From NCBI GenBank assembly GCA_034044135.1, contig CP139021.1:2247635-2311634 (forward strand): a stretch of DNA of 64,000 nucleotides, written 5' to 3'. Below the pieces are notes generated by a model. It worked only from the letters and a program-made list of their open reading frames with translations. It did no database searches and was not told the DNA's origin. The stretch's first letter is position 1. Each line of letters opens with the position of its first letter. Origin of the DNA: Flammeovirgaceae bacterium SG7u.111 (GTDB lineage Bacteria; Bacteroidota; Bacteroidia; Cytophagales; Flammeovirgaceae). Positions 9,047-17,435 of this stretch are shown here, one piece after another. A program made the position numbers and the translations under genes.

Positions 9047-9805
9047 ATGTCACAAAACATCTATTTTTTATCGGGCATTGAAAAATGCAAAAAAGGGGAA
9101 TTTGCCGAGGCTATTCTCAGTTTCGACAAATCGCTCAAAATGGATCCCAAGCACTTGGAAACCTTTTATAACAGGGGGGTGGCACACCTCAAGTTAGGGG
9201 AGTTCGTATTGGCTATCCAAGACTTTGATAGCGCTGTAGGGTTAGCGCCCTTGCGCGCAGATATTTTCTCTGAAAGAGGGGTGGCCTTTCACCTTCAAGG
9301 CAACAACCAAAAGGCGTTGGAAGACTTCAACCATGCTCAGCAACTAGAGCCGCAGAACCCTTACCGTTACTCGAGCAGGGCGTATGTAAAAGCGAAGATG
9401 GGGGATGTGAGAAGTGCCATTGCCGATTATGAAAAAGCCATAGCCCTCGATCCTGAAGATGAAGTGGCATACAATAATCTGGGCATGCTCCAAGACCAAT
9501 TGGGCTACAGGGAAAGGGCCAACAACAGCTTTAAGAAAGCTGATAAACTGGCAGGAGTGGAAGACAAGGCAATGGATGGTCCAGAAATCGATGAAATGCT
9601 TGCTAAGCACCGAGCCGAAAAAGAAGCTGAGAGGCAAAGACAAGCGCAAGTAGCCCAAGAGAGAAGGGAAGCTTTCAAAGTGGAAACTACTCAAAATACC
9701 CTAAGCAAATGGCGTATAGTAAAGGACGTGTTCTCCAAAAGAGAAACCTTTCAAGAGTTTGTAAGTTTTTTGAAAGGCGGGCTGAAGAGGAAAGGAACTG
9801 GGTAG
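9047..9805 (+). CDS. TPR-repeat protein
   Basis: A 252-residue cytoplasmic protein built mainly of tetratricopeptide repeats. Four consecutive 34-residue units are visible: IEKCKKGEFAEAILSFDKSL, AHLKLGEFVLAIQDFDSAV, AFHLQGNNQKALEDFNHAQ and AYVKAKMGDVRSAIADYEKA, then a fifth, partial one. A long charged helix rich in Lys, Glu, Arg and Gln (about residues 185-215) follows, likely a coiled coil. There is no signal peptide. The ATG start fits the upstream promoter. TPR arrays bind other proteins; the partner is unknown. A very strong hairpin terminator follows 25 bases after the stop, so the gene is probably monocistronic. Confidence 0.82.
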   Translation: MSQNIYFLSGIEKCKKGEFAEAILSFDKSLKMDPKHLETFYNRGVAHLKLGEFVLAIQDFDSAVGLAPLRADIFSERGVAFHLQGNNQKALEDFNHAQQLEPQNPYRYSSRAYVKAKMGDVRSAIADYEKAIALDPEDEVAYNNLGMLQDQLGYRERANNSFKKADKLAGVEDKAMDGPEIDEMLAKHRAEKEAERQRQAQVAQERREAFKVETTQNTLSKWRIVKDVFSKRETFQEFVSFLKGGLKRKGTG

Positions 9806-9829
9806 ATGTTTGAATAATTTAAGATGATA

Positions 9830-9870
9830 AAACAAGGTCGAGGTGGTGTCAATCCATCTCGACCTTGTTT
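9830..9870 (+). terminator. Strong terminator after the TPR gene
   Basis: A 17-bp stem with one G-U pair (AAACAAGGTCGAGGTGG against CCATCTCGACCTTGTTT) and a 7-base loop, flanked by A and T runs. It could work in both directions. Confidence 0.85.
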
Positions 9871-10090
9871 ATTTGCCCTCAAAAGAACCCCCATCTTTTG
9901 AACAAATCGAAATTGTACTGTATACTTTGGCAAAACAGGGGAGCGACTAACAATTCCACTGGGCAGAGGTGGAAATTAAGGTAAACAGCGTTGTAGTCCC
10001 TTGCGATGGAGTAGACGGGTAGAGAGTGAGTTTTGATAATGGTTGATAAAAATTTTAAGGAAAAAAAATAACATAAATCTACAAATCGGT

Positions 10091-10100
10091 ATTTATAAAT
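10091..10100. promoter_or_regulatory. ATTTATAAAT palindrome before the ArsR gene
   Basis: A 10-bp palindrome lies 16 bases before the probable start of the ArsR-type regulator. The same core recurs before the decarboxylase gene at 10448-10461. Binding by the regulator is inferred, not shown. Confidence 0.4.
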
Positions 10101-10116
10101 GTGTTATGTTTGCCCC

Positions 10117-10419
10117 ATGGATTTAGTAGAGATTAGTAAAGCACTATCAAACCAGACTAGAGTCGATATATTGGATTGGCTGAAAGACCCTGAGGCAAAC
10201 TTTCCCCCTCATCAGGAATTGGGTCATTTTGACTTTGGCGTGTGCCTTGTATTCATCAAGGAGAAGGCTAATCTGTCTCAGTCAACCATATCGCAGTACA
10301 TGTCCCAGTTGCAAAGCGTTGGTTTTGTGACAGCGACAAGGATAGGGAAATGGACATATTTCAAACGAAATGAAGAAATTATAAAAGAGTATATTGAGCA
10401 CCTATCCAAGGAACTCTAA
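10117..10419 (+). CDS. ArsR-family winged-helix transcriptional regulator
   Basis: A small DNA-binding protein of 100 residues. The helix-turn-helix region is seen in MDLVEISKALSNQTRVDILDWL and, later, ANLSQSTISQYMSQLQSVGFVTATRIGKWTYFKRN, the recognition helix and beta wing of ArsR/SmtB proteins. The typical metal-binding ELCVCDL motif is not present; FGVCLVFIKEKANLSQ occupies that place with a single Cys, so the inducer may be something other than metal. The start at 10117 gives the normal family N-terminus; an upstream ATG at 10099 would add six residues and overlap a palindrome. It is followed by the decarboxylase gene after 49 bases, and the two probably form a regulated pair. Confidence 0.85.
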   Translation: MDLVEISKALSNQTRVDILDWLKDPEANFPPHQELGHFDFGVCLVFIKEKANLSQSTISQYMSQLQSVGFVTATRIGKWTYFKRNEEIIKEYIEHLSKEL

Positions 10420-10447
10420 TTTTTTACCCTAACAAATTGATAATTCT

Positions 10448-10461
10448 AAATTTATAAATTT
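10448..10461. promoter_or_regulatory. Perfect 14-bp palindrome before the decarboxylase
   Basis: AAATTTATAAATTT is a perfect 14-bp palindrome immediately before the decarboxylase ATG at 10469. It shares its 10-bp core with the site before the arsR-type gene, as expected of an operator bound by a dimeric ArsR protein. The role is inferred. Confidence 0.45.
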
Positions 10462-10468
10462 GACAAAC

Positions 10469-11872
10469 ATGAAAGAAACCATCCAAAACCAAATGTTTCA
10501 AGAGATTAGGGGCAAAGAGTTGTTCCAGCAAGCTCAGCAATATTCTTTCGAATACCTAGAAAGCATTTTTGACCGAAATGTTTATCCTACCGAAGAGGCT
10601 TTGGCGAATTTGTCAGTTTTTGACGAAAAGCTTCCTCTTGTTTCAAGCAAAGCCGAAACGGTATTGGAGCAGTTAAACCGATTTGGAAGTCCTGCCGCCA
10701 CAGCGACTTTGGGGGGAAGGTATTTTGGGTTCGTCACAGGAAGTGCTGTTCCGGTAGGGTTGGCTGCAAAAAGTCTGGGGACTTTTTGGGATCAGGCGCC
10801 TGCTTTGAATGTCCTTTCCCCCATAGGTAGCAAACTGGAAGCGGTGGTGGAAAAATGGTTGGCGGAAATATTGAACCTGCCTGAAGGTATTTCTGCGGGC
10901 TTTGTGAGCGGGACTTCTGCGGCAAATTTCTGTGCCTTGGCTGCAGCTAGGTACCGCATTCTCCAGAAACATAAGTGGGATATCAACCAAAAAGGGTTGA
11001 AAAATGCTCCGGATATTAGGATCGTTACGGGTAAACATGCGCATTCCACAATTTTGAAAGCAGTAAGTATGCTGGGCCTAGGGCAAGAAAATATTGAATG
11101 GGTAGAAGTTGACGATCAGGGTAGGATTGTTCCTGAAGCAATTCCTGAGTTAGATGAAAATACGCTGTTGATATTACAAGCGGGGAATGTAAACAGCGGG
11201 GCATTTGATGATTTTGAGGCCATTTGCCAGAAGGCGAAACAAGCTGGTGCTTGGATCCATATTGATGGAGCATTTGGTTTATGGGCTGGAGCAGTGGAAG
11301 AGTTGAAATACCTGACCAAAGGAATTGAATATGCTACATCGTGGGCGGTAGATGGACATAAAACACTGAACACGCCATACGATTGCGGAATTGTGTTGTG
11401 TGCAGATAAAGAGGCTATTACTTCTGCGCTACATGCCTCGGGAAGTTACCTGATAGAAAGTAAAGAAAGGGACGGAATGTTTTTTACACCTGATATGTCG
11501 AGAAGAGCAAGGATCATAGAACTGTGGGCGATAATGAAATACCTAGGAAAAAGTGGGATAGATGAAATGGTTCTCACCATGGTGCAAAGGGCAAAACAGT
11601 TTGCGAGTGAAATAAGCAAAATAAAAGGCTTTTATGTAGAAAATGATGTAGTTTTCAATCAGGTAGTTGTTCGCTGCGATACGGACGAAATAACAGAAAA
11701 AGTCTTGCGTACTATTCAGGAATTGCGTGACTGCTGGTTAGGAGGCTCAGTGTGGTTTGGGAAAAAAGTGATGCGGGTAAGTATTTGTTCGTGGGCTACT
11801 ACTGAAAAGGATATATCTGTGGCTGTAAAATCATTTGAAAAAGCGCTTGGATTGGTAGATGCTAATCAATAA
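10469..11872 (+). CDS. PLP-dependent group II decarboxylase-like enzyme
   Basis: A 467-residue pyridoxal-phosphate enzyme of the glutamate/aromatic amino acid decarboxylase family. Visible signatures are GRYFGFVTGSAVPVGLAA, SGTSAANFCALAAAR (cofactor phosphate contact), KHAHSTILKA (the stacking His), HIDGAFG (Asp contacting the pyridine nitrogen) and SWAVDGHKTLNTPYDCG, whose Lys at about residue 298 should bind PLP. The family removes the carboxyl group from amino acids to give amines; some members instead act as aldehyde synthases or aminotransferases. The substrate is not clear from sequence. The ATG at 10469 is preferred to a TTG nine bases upstream. Its position behind an ArsR-type regulator and a palindrome suggests inducible expression. 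Confidence 0.85.
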   Translation: MKETIQNQMFQEIRGKELFQQAQQYSFEYLESIFDRNVYPTEEALANLSVFDEKLPLVSSKAETVLEQLNRFGSPAATATLGGRYFGFVTGSAVPVGLAAKSLGTFWDQAPALNVLSPIGSKLEAVVEKWLAEILNLPEGISAGFVSGTSAANFCALAAARYRILQKHKWDINQKGLKNAPDIRIVTGKHAHSTILKAVSMLGLGQENIEWVEVDDQGRIVPEAIPELDENTLLILQAGNVNSGAFDDFEAICQKAKQAGAWIHIDGAFGLWAGAVEELKYLTKGIEYATSWAVDGHKTLNTPYDCGIVLCADKEAITSALHASGSYLIESKERDGMFFTPDMSRRARIIELWAIMKYLGKSGIDEMVLTMVQRAKQFASEISKIKGFYVENDVVFNQVVVRCDTDEITEKVLRTIQELRDCWLGGSVWFGKKVMRVSICSWATTEKDISVAVKSFEKALGLVDANQ

Positions 11873-11981
11873 TGAGCAATGTTAAATATTGTTGTAAATA
11901 AACAAATACAACTTGTTTTTTTAAATGTTTACAATATTATATTGTTATTTTTGACTTTTATTTTTTCATAACTCAATAATA

Positions 11982-12647
11982 ATGGTGAAAAATAACCTGT
12001 TGCTGCTGATTTGTTTAATGCTTTTTGCCTGTGAGGATACAGTTAGGTTTGAAGAAGCTCAACCTGCTAGCTCGAAGAACTTGGGAGAAATACCTAAGAA
12101 ACTTCGGGGAACATACTTTTCACCTTCAGATAGCATGCACCTGACCATCACTGAACATGCAATGGTAAATTGGATGGAGATAGATGGCGTAATGCTCATA
12201 GATTCGCTAGATTTAGAACTCGATTCCACCAAGATCGTGAAGCAAACACCTGATTTTACCCAAGTAATAGGAGATAACTATGAGATAAGCCTGAGCTTCT
12301 TTTCTCCTGATTCCGTTCGCGTCCATTATTATTTTAAGGATACCTTGTTTGCAATTACCGATCAGCAAGTGTTGAAAAAGTTTAAGGGGAATTATTTTTT
12401 GAACTATGAAAGAGGGGAGAACAGTTGGGAGGTTCGGAGGCTGACTTTGAAAAAGGATGAATTGTTGTTTTCAAGGGTAAAACTCCCTGAGGATATCGAG
12501 AAGGTGAAAGAAGTAACCGAGCTCCAAGAAGTGACTTCCGACAGTGGAAAAGTAGTTGGGTACAAGCTAAACCCCGGAAGGAAAGAGCTCAAGAAATTAA
12601 TGAAGAGCAATTTTTTAGAAATTAGCTCGTACAGGAGGTTAGATTGA
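11982..12647 (+). CDS. Hypothetical lipoprotein
   Basis: An unrecognised 221-residue protein with a lipoprotein signal peptide (MVKNNLLLLICLMLFAC; Cys at residue 17). The rest is beta-rich and hydrophilic, with phrases such as SPDSVRVHYYFKDTLFAI that suggest a small barrel or sandwich. It probably sits in the periplasm or on the outer membrane. It is separated from the decarboxylase by about 110 AT-rich bases and followed by a hairpin terminator shared with the convergent nif-linked operon. No function is proposed. Confidence 0.65.
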   Translation: MVKNNLLLLICLMLFACEDTVRFEEAQPASSKNLGEIPKKLRGTYFSPSDSMHLTITEHAMVNWMEIDGVMLIDSLDLELDSTKIVKQTPDFTQVIGDNYEISLSFFSPDSVRVHYYFKDTLFAITDQQVLKKFKGNYFLNYERGENSWEVRRLTLKKDELLFSRVKLPEDIEKVKEVTELQEVTSDSGKVVGYKLNPGRKELKKLMKSNFLEISSYRRLD

Positions 12648-12683
12648 TTGTCCAAGGCGATGTAATCCATTTTCGGCATCACA

Positions 12684-12719
12684 AAAAGGCGGACGAGATT
12701 AAGTCGATCCGCCTTAAAA
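12684..12719. terminator. Bidirectional terminator between convergent genes
   Basis: AAGGCGGA and TCCGCCTT form an 8-bp stem, flanked by five A residues on the left and TTAAAAT on the right. It lies between the lipoprotein gene (+) and the last gene of the nif-linked operon (-), and could serve both. Confidence 0.6.
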
Positions 12720-12752
12720 TTAGATACTGAATACTTGGATAGGGCAAGCTTT

Positions 12753-13151
12753 TTAAGCCGCGCAAGCTTGGTGGGCAATTCCCTTAAACTCCAATAGCGC
12801 TTGTTTTAGGTCGTTGATTTGTTCTTCTGTTGGGTCATTGATTTCGAATTTATCTACCGAGCAAATAGACTGGATACTTTCATACTGAAGAATTCGGTTT
12901 TTTAAGCCAGAGTCTATACTGATAACAGTATCTAGTGCATTGAAAAGATCTGTATAGGTATGGTTCTCGGGAAGTGATTTGTTGAAGTCCAAGATGGCCA
13001 TGATGTACTTTTCCAAAGACATAGAAAGCAGATTGTACACGATTTGTGTTCCAAATCGGTTGCTTTTTGCATCAGGCTTCGAAGCTTTAAGGTATTGGTC
13101 TCCTTCTTTGAGCCAAAATTCCCATGTCAATGAATTGTTTTCTGTTGTCAT
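12753..13151 (-). CDS. HEPN-like small protein, last gene of nif-linked operon
   Basis: A 132-residue, mainly helical protein. The segments WEFWLKEGDQYLKAS and YNLLSMSLEKYIMAILDFNKSLP resemble the helix pair of HEPN domains, where an Ala/Ser-x-Glu-Lys-Tyr stretch follows a first amphipathic helix. The RNase-type R-x4-6-H motif of toxin HEPN proteins is not seen, so it is more likely a binding or nucleotide-linked HEPN. It lies eight bases after the preceding gene in a - strand operon with a Nif11-like and a NifX-like protein, next to nifA. This suggests a role in nitrogenase assembly or protection, which is inference only. The HEPN call rests on pattern reading. Confidence 0.5.
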   Translation of the reverse strand: MTTENNSLTWEFWLKEGDQYLKASKPDAKSNRFGTQIVYNLLSMSLEKYIMAILDFNKSLPENHTYTDLFNALDTVISIDSGLKNRILQYESIQSICSVDKFEINDPTEEQINDLKQALLEFKGIAHQACAA

Positions 13152-13159
13152 TTTTCTTC

Positions 13160-13462
13160 CTAGTTTATGAATTTAATTTTGATTTCTTCGTTTTCTTGTG
13201 TCATGCTGAACTTGCCCTTGAATAGGAGGCTGTACCCATGTTGTTTACTTGTATCTTCCAGCTTTTCTAGCTGCTCAGGGTATTTTTGCTTATCAAATTC
13301 CTCGTTCAAAAAACAGATCAAATTATCGTCTTTTTTATCGTCAAACTGAAATAAATAGGTGCCGTATTCTGCAAAAACAAGGTCGTCGTATGCATACATA
13401 ATATCCAGACCTGTAGCGTCTTGGATAATCGTTCGTACTTTTTCAATGGGTCTGAATTTCAT
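13160..13462 (-). CDS. Unknown protein in nif-linked operon
   Basis: An unrecognised protein of about 100 residues. The ATG at 13462 (MKFRPIEKVRTIIQ) is chosen because it lies four bases after the stop of the Nif11-like gene; an upstream in-frame start would overlap that gene by 50 bases. The protein looks alpha/beta (GLDIMYAYDDLVFAEYGTYLFQFDD, then GYSLLFKGKFSMTQ), soluble and acidic, without cysteines that could bind a cluster. Its only clue is context: third gene in an operon starting with a NifX-like protein beside nifA. Confidence 0.6.
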   Translation of the reverse strand: MKFRPIEKVRTIIQDATGLDIMYAYDDLVFAEYGTYLFQFDDKKDDNLICFLNEEFDKQKYPEQLEKLEDTSKQHGYSLLFKGKFSMTQENEEIKIKFIN

Positions 13463-13466
13463 GGCT

Positions 13467-13685
13467 TTAGAGTAATTGGTAATACATTCGTAGTTGTAAA
13501 TAAGGGATAGCTTCATCTTCAGTTTGGCATTTCACTAGCTGCATATTTATAGCATCTTCCAGCTCGTATGCATCAAACTCAAAGGTTTCGAGCAATTCTT
13601 GCCTGGAGAAACTGTGGCATTCTTTCCTAAACTCATGGCTTCTGGCAAATTTCCTTACGAACCTGATGGCTTTTCCTATTGACAT
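13467..13685 (-). CDS. Nif11-like small protein
   Basis: A 72-residue protein with the pattern of Nif11-family domains: an N-terminal helix (MSIGKAIRFVRKFARSHEF) with a phenylalanine-rich face, then a charged turn, then the FDAYELEDAI segment where the family has F-[ST]-x-x-E-L. The Nif11 family is found near nitrogenase genes in cyanobacteria and other diazotrophs, and the same fold is used as a leader in peptide natural products. No maturation enzyme or Gly-Gly cleavage site is seen here, so a nitrogenase-related role fits better. It follows the NifX-like gene after 12 bases. The assignment is by pattern only. Confidence 0.5.
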   Translation of the reverse strand: MSIGKAIRFVRKFARSHEFRKECHSFSRQELLETFEFDAYELEDAINMQLVKCQTEDEAIPYLQLRMYYQLL

Positions 13686-13697
13686 GATTTCGTCCGT

Positions 13698-14093
13698 TTA
13701 GTTGCAGTCAGAGGCGCATGAGCTACAGGCAGAAGGGGAACAACCCGGAACTCCAAAACCTGCATATCTGTTGTAAGGTTCGAGTTGGTTTTCTACGTAT
13801 AGCTGAATGTTGTCTTCCAGATTTAGACCCTTTGCCTTAAAGACTTTCAGTTCGCTATCGAGAAATAGGCTCAATGAAAAGAAAGACATATTAGGGCTGA
13901 TGACTGTATGGATTCCTTTAGCTTTTAGCTCTACTGTGAGGTTTCCTGCATTTTTGATCAGCTGATCTATGGAAACCAAGTCACGGGTTTTGGTGGCACA
14001 ATCGTAAATACATGCCTTGCTCGCATTTCTGAACTCGTCCACTGTTAAGTGGCTGGTATTTTTGTTCTCAACTACGGGAATAATGACTTTCAT
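13698..14093 (-). CDS. NifX/NifB-type FeMo-cofactor-binding domain protein with Cys-rich tail
   Basis: A 131-residue protein whose first 110 residues resemble the dinitrogenase iron-molybdenum cofactor (NifX/NafY/NifB C-terminal) domain: MKVIIPVVENKN at the start, a beta-alpha layout, then AKGIHTVISPNMSF. The domain binds nitrogenase cofactor precursors such as NifB-co in known members. The C-terminal tail holds four cysteines in GCSPSACSSCASDC, a dense pattern that could coordinate an Fe-S cluster and is unusual for the family. It is the first gene of the - strand operon, with a sigma-54-like promoter 68 bases upstream and a palindrome further upstream. Family call is moderately sure; metal binding by the tail is inference. 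Confidence 0.65.
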   Translation of the reverse strand: MKVIIPVVENKNTSHLTVDEFRNASKACIYDCATKTRDLVSIDQLIKNAGNLTVELKAKGIHTVISPNMSFFSLSLFLDSELKVFKAKGLNLEDNIQLYVENQLEPYNRYAGFGVPGCSPSACSSCASDCN

Positions 14094-14160
14094 TTTTGTA
14101 ATGTTAAAAGGTTGTACCGCTAATAATCATGGAAGTTATGATTTCTAGATAATGTAGTTT

Positions 14161-14175
14161 CCAAACCTAGTGCCA
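14161..14175 (-). promoter_or_regulatory. Sigma-54-like promoter of the nif-linked operon
   Basis: On the - strand TGGCAC-TAGGT-TTGG matches the -24/-12 consensus TGGCAC-N5-TTGC at all but the last base. It lies 68 bases upstream of the NifX-like ATG, and the palindrome at 14232-14247 is about 60 bases further upstream, where an enhancer site for a NifA-type activator is expected. Confidence 0.6.
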
Positions 14176-14231
14176 TTGCGATATAATTGTTTTGTAATCA
14201 GGATGTTATGGTTAGAGTAGAATACGGGTTT

Positions 14232-14247
14232 TTTACATTTATGTAAA
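14232..14247. promoter_or_regulatory. TTTACAT-N2-ATGTAAA palindrome (candidate activator site)
   Basis: TTTACATTTATGTAAA has perfect 7-bp arms around a 2-base spacer. A near copy (TTTACATTTTCGTAAA, 14 of 16 bases) lies upstream of nifH. It does not match the classic NifA site TGT-N10-ACA, so the NifA-like protein here may use a different site, or a Crp/Fnr-type factor may bind. Confidence 0.5.
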
Positions 14248-14295
14248 GAAATAAAGGCGGGAAAAGGCAGGATAGATAAGTTTACTATTTGGAAC

Positions 14296-15867
14296 TTAGT
14301 CTTTGAGGAGCTTGAATTTACTTACGTCGATATCATGTTTGGTGATCCGTAGCCCGAGTTTTCGGTTGGAAATACCAAGTTGCTTGGCTGATTTTAAGAC
14401 ATTTCCCTTGGTAGATGCCAACGTCTCAATGATCAATTGTTTTTCTACCTTATCCAATACATTTTCCAAAGTTCCGCTGCGCACAGTTCCCGAAGACTGG
14501 GCAGTCTGTAAAGTAGGAGGTAGGTGCTGAGAATCGATTACGCCATCATCGCTTACAATGGCCGCACGTTCTATGCAGTTTTCCAGTTCTCGGATATTTC
14601 CAGGCCAATGGTAGATCATCATCATGTCCAAAGCTGCCGATGAGATGCGCTTGATATTGGTCTCATTTTTTTTGTTGCATTTTTGTATAAAATGATCGAC
14701 CAAGAGCGGCAAATCGTTGATTCTTTCTCGCAAAGGAGGAATATAGATGGGGAATACGTTTAGTCTATAATATAAATCCTCTCTAAAATCATTTGCCTTT
14801 ATCGCTTTTTCAAGGTTTCTGTTGGTCGCAGCCACTACCCTGACATTGCAGTTTATGGTTTTCCCTCCACCTATTCGTTCAAATTGCTTCTCCTGGAGTA
14901 CACGGAGTATTTTTACCTGAGACTGAATGGGCAAGTCTCCAATTTCATCGAGGAAAATAGTGCCCCCTTCCGCCAGCTCAAAACGTCCCTTTTTTTGGAA
15001 ATCGGCTCCAGTAAATGCCCCTCTTTCATGGCCGAATAGTTCGCTTTCTATCAAGCTTTCAGGCAGCGCCGAGCAGTTTACCTTTATAAGAGGCTTCTTT
15101 TTGCGGTTGCTTCCATAATGAACCGCATTGGCTACCAGTTCTTTACCCACACCGCTTTCTCCCCGAATAAGCACGGTAGCTTGAGTACGTGAAACCTGTT
15201 GGATCAACTTAAAAAGCTCTTTGAGTTTGGATGAGTTTCCAATGATGTTTTCGTAAGCGAAACTGTTTTTAAGCTCATCGCAGAGTTGCCTGTTTTCCTT
15301 TCTGAGCCTGGTGAGTTCTTCAATGCTGCGCTGCCTTCTGCGTACCGCTTGGGTAACCATTGTCCCAATTACGCCTAAGATTCTGATTAGCTCTTCTTTA
15401 TCGAGAAAAGGATCGTGTTTTCTTACGAGGCTCAATGTCCCTGCAATCCGGTCTTTTACTACAATGGGTACACATACAAAAGAAAGGTCCTCTTGGCTTG
15501 AAGTTTTACGTATTCGGGTTTTGTTTACAAACCCAGCTGCATCGCTTATTTTTTCAATGAAAATGGCTTCTCCGGTTTTTATTACATTTCCAGTAATACC
15601 TTCTCCTATGAGGTATTTGCCTTTCCTTTTTTCTTCGTCGGAAAGACCATAGCCTGCTTCAATATAAATGCTGGAAAGTTCTCGATTTAATACAGATAAA
15701 AGCGTGCGCTCAGCAAACATATAGTTGGCTATTAGTTCCATAATAGGATCTAACGCCTTCTTTATATACATGCTGTTGTTTATGATATTACTGATCTCAA
15801 ACAAGAGAGGAAGTTCTGAATCCCCGTAACATGCTTTGCCAGCCCGTTCGCAGTAAATTCTGTCCAT
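14296..15867 (-). CDS. nifA: NifA-like sigma-54-dependent activator
   Basis: A 523-residue enhancer-binding protein that would activate sigma-54 promoters of nif genes. An N-terminal GAF domain (about residues 20-180) is followed by a linker. The AAA+ domain has Walker A GESGVGKE, the sigma-54 contact loop GAFTGA, Walker [10 protein letters not shown] and the arginine finger region [14 protein letters not shown]. The C-terminal helix-turn-helix ends [17 protein letters not shown], very like NifA. The inter-domain linker lacks the C-x4-C pair of oxygen-sensitive rhizobial NifA, so redox sensing would have to come from elsewhere. The ATG at 15867 is preferred to a TTG 30 bases upstream. It is divergent from nifH. 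The nif role rests on this placement; other GAF-type activators are possible. Confidence 0.82.
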   Translation of the reverse strand: MDRIYCERAGKACYGDSELPLLFEISNIINNSMYIKKALDPIMELIANYMFAERTLLSVLNRELSSIYIEAGYGLSDEEKRKGKYLIGEGITGNVIKTGEAIFIEKISDAAGFVNKTRIRKTSSQEDLSFVCVPIVVKDRIAGTLSLVRKHDPFLDKEELIRILGVIGTMVTQAVRRRQRSIEELTRLRKENRQLCDELKNSFAYENIIGNSSKLKELFKLIQQVSRTQATVLIRGESGVGKELVANAVHYGSNRKKKPLIKVNCSALPESLIESELFGHERGAFTGADFQKKGRFELAEGGTIFLDEIGDLPIQSQVKILRVLQEKQFERIGGGKTINCNVRVVAATNRNLEKAIKANDFREDLYYRLNVFPIYIPPLRERINDLPLLVDHFIQKCNKKNETNIKRISSAALDMMMIYHWPGNIRELENCIERAAIVSDDGVIDSQHLPPTLQTAQSSGTVRSGTLENVLDKVEKQLIIETLASTKGNVLKSAKQLGISNRKLGLRITKHDIDVSKFKLLKD

Positions 15868-16072
15868 TTGAAAACACAGGTTTATGACTAAAAACAATGA
15901 GAGTTTAAAAAGTTAGTCGCATTTTCATATAATAAAACCTAGTTTTTTTATAAAAATAATAAGAGGAACTTTTAAATGCTATTATTTCAACTAAAAAAAG
16001 AACGGTAAAATTGTTTTATTCATAATTAACATGTTTCACTTTTTCCCTTTTTGTAAAAAAAGGTTTTTAAAG

Positions 16073-16088
16073 TTTACATTTTCGTAAA
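16073..16088. promoter_or_regulatory. TTTACAT-type palindrome upstream of nifH
   Basis: TTTACATTTTCGTAAA matches the site at 14232-14247 at 14 of 16 positions. Its centre is about 145 bases before the inferred nifH transcription start and about 210 before the activator gene, so it could serve either or both. Confidence 0.45.
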
Positions 16089-16199
16089 AATAATATTTCT
16101 GGAAAAAGTTCGTTTTGGGATATTTTAAATTTCATAAGTCTCACATTAGTTGATAGTTACCCTTCTTTTTCGGGTTTCTCCCGTCCCTCTTCTCTATTT

Positions 16200-16214
16200 T
16201 GGCATATATGCTGA
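16200..16214 (+). promoter_or_regulatory. Sigma-54-like promoter of nifH
   Basis: TGGCAT-ATATG-CTGA fits the -24/-12 spacing of sigma-54 promoters, with a perfect GG at -24 but GA in place of GC at -12. It ends 40 bases before the nifH ATG. The match is imperfect and the call depends on the nifA-like neighbour. Confidence 0.45.
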
Positions 16215-16241
16215 TAAGCAAATACTCGAATCATCACTTAA

Positions 16242-17076
<835 letters not shown>

Positions 17077-17078
<2 letters not shown>

Positions 17079-17085
17079 GGAGGAG
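17077..17085 (+). promoter_or_regulatory. Strong Shine-Dalgarno sequence before nifI1
   Basis: AAGGAGGAG overlaps the nifH stop codon and ends six bases before the nifI1 ATG. Such perfect anti-16S matches are rare in Bacteroidota, whose genes mostly lack them, including the other nif genes here. Confidence 0.7.
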
Positions 17086-17091
17086 TAAACT

Positions 17092-17418
17092 ATGCAAATG
17101 ATCAGAGCAATTGTGCGACCAGACAAAGTAGGTAAAGTAATGAAATCTCTTTTTGAGGCAGGCTATGTGGCAGTTACCAGAATTCCGGTAGCTGGGAGGG
17201 GAAAGCAACGAGGGATAAAGGTAGGAGATGTTACTTATGACGAACTCCCCAAAGAACTCTTGATAATAGTGGTGCAAGATGATGACAAGCAATTTGCGAT
17301 CAACACCATTATAGAATCAGCGAGGACAGGCGAAAAAGGAGCATTTGGAGACGGTAAAATCTTTGTTTCACCAGTAGAAGAGGCATATACTATTAGTCGG
17401 GCGTCAAAAGAATTATAA
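17092..17418 (+). CDS. nifI1: PII-type nitrogenase regulator NifI1
   Basis: A 108-residue PII (GlnB-like) protein. It begins MQMIRAIVRPDKVGKVMKSL and has the T-loop region around GRGKQRGIKVGDVTYDELPKE and the C-terminal strand GDGKIFVSPVEEAYTI typical of PII. In methanogens NifI1 and NifI2 form a complex that blocks NifDK activity when 2-oxoglutarate is low, giving quick shut-off after ammonium addition. The place between nifH and nifD is the classic nifI position of cluster II/III operons. The uridylylated Tyr of enteric GlnB is not in the usual context, as in other NifI proteins. It follows nifH by 13 bases with a strong ribosome-binding site. Confidence 0.92.
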   Translation: MQMIRAIVRPDKVGKVMKSLFEAGYVAVTRIPVAGRGKQRGIKVGDVTYDELPKELLIIVVQDDDKQFAINTIIESARTGEKGAFGDGKIFVSPVEEAYTISRASKEL

Positions 17419-17435
17419 CCTAAAAGCAAATTTCT

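Noticed and set aside
10105-10112. TATGTTTG as a -7 promoter element before the ArsR gene
   Set aside because: It matches TAnnTTTG but lies only four bases before the probable ATG and would give a leaderless mRNA; no good -33 element was found.
13463-13516. Extra N-terminal 18 codons for the unknown gene at 13160-13462
   Set aside because: They would overlap the end of the Nif11-like gene by 50 bases; the internal ATG gives a tidy four-base gap.
13467-13685. The Nif11-like gene as a precursor of a modified peptide
   Set aside because: No Gly-Gly leader cleavage site, core peptide or maturation enzyme is present nearby.
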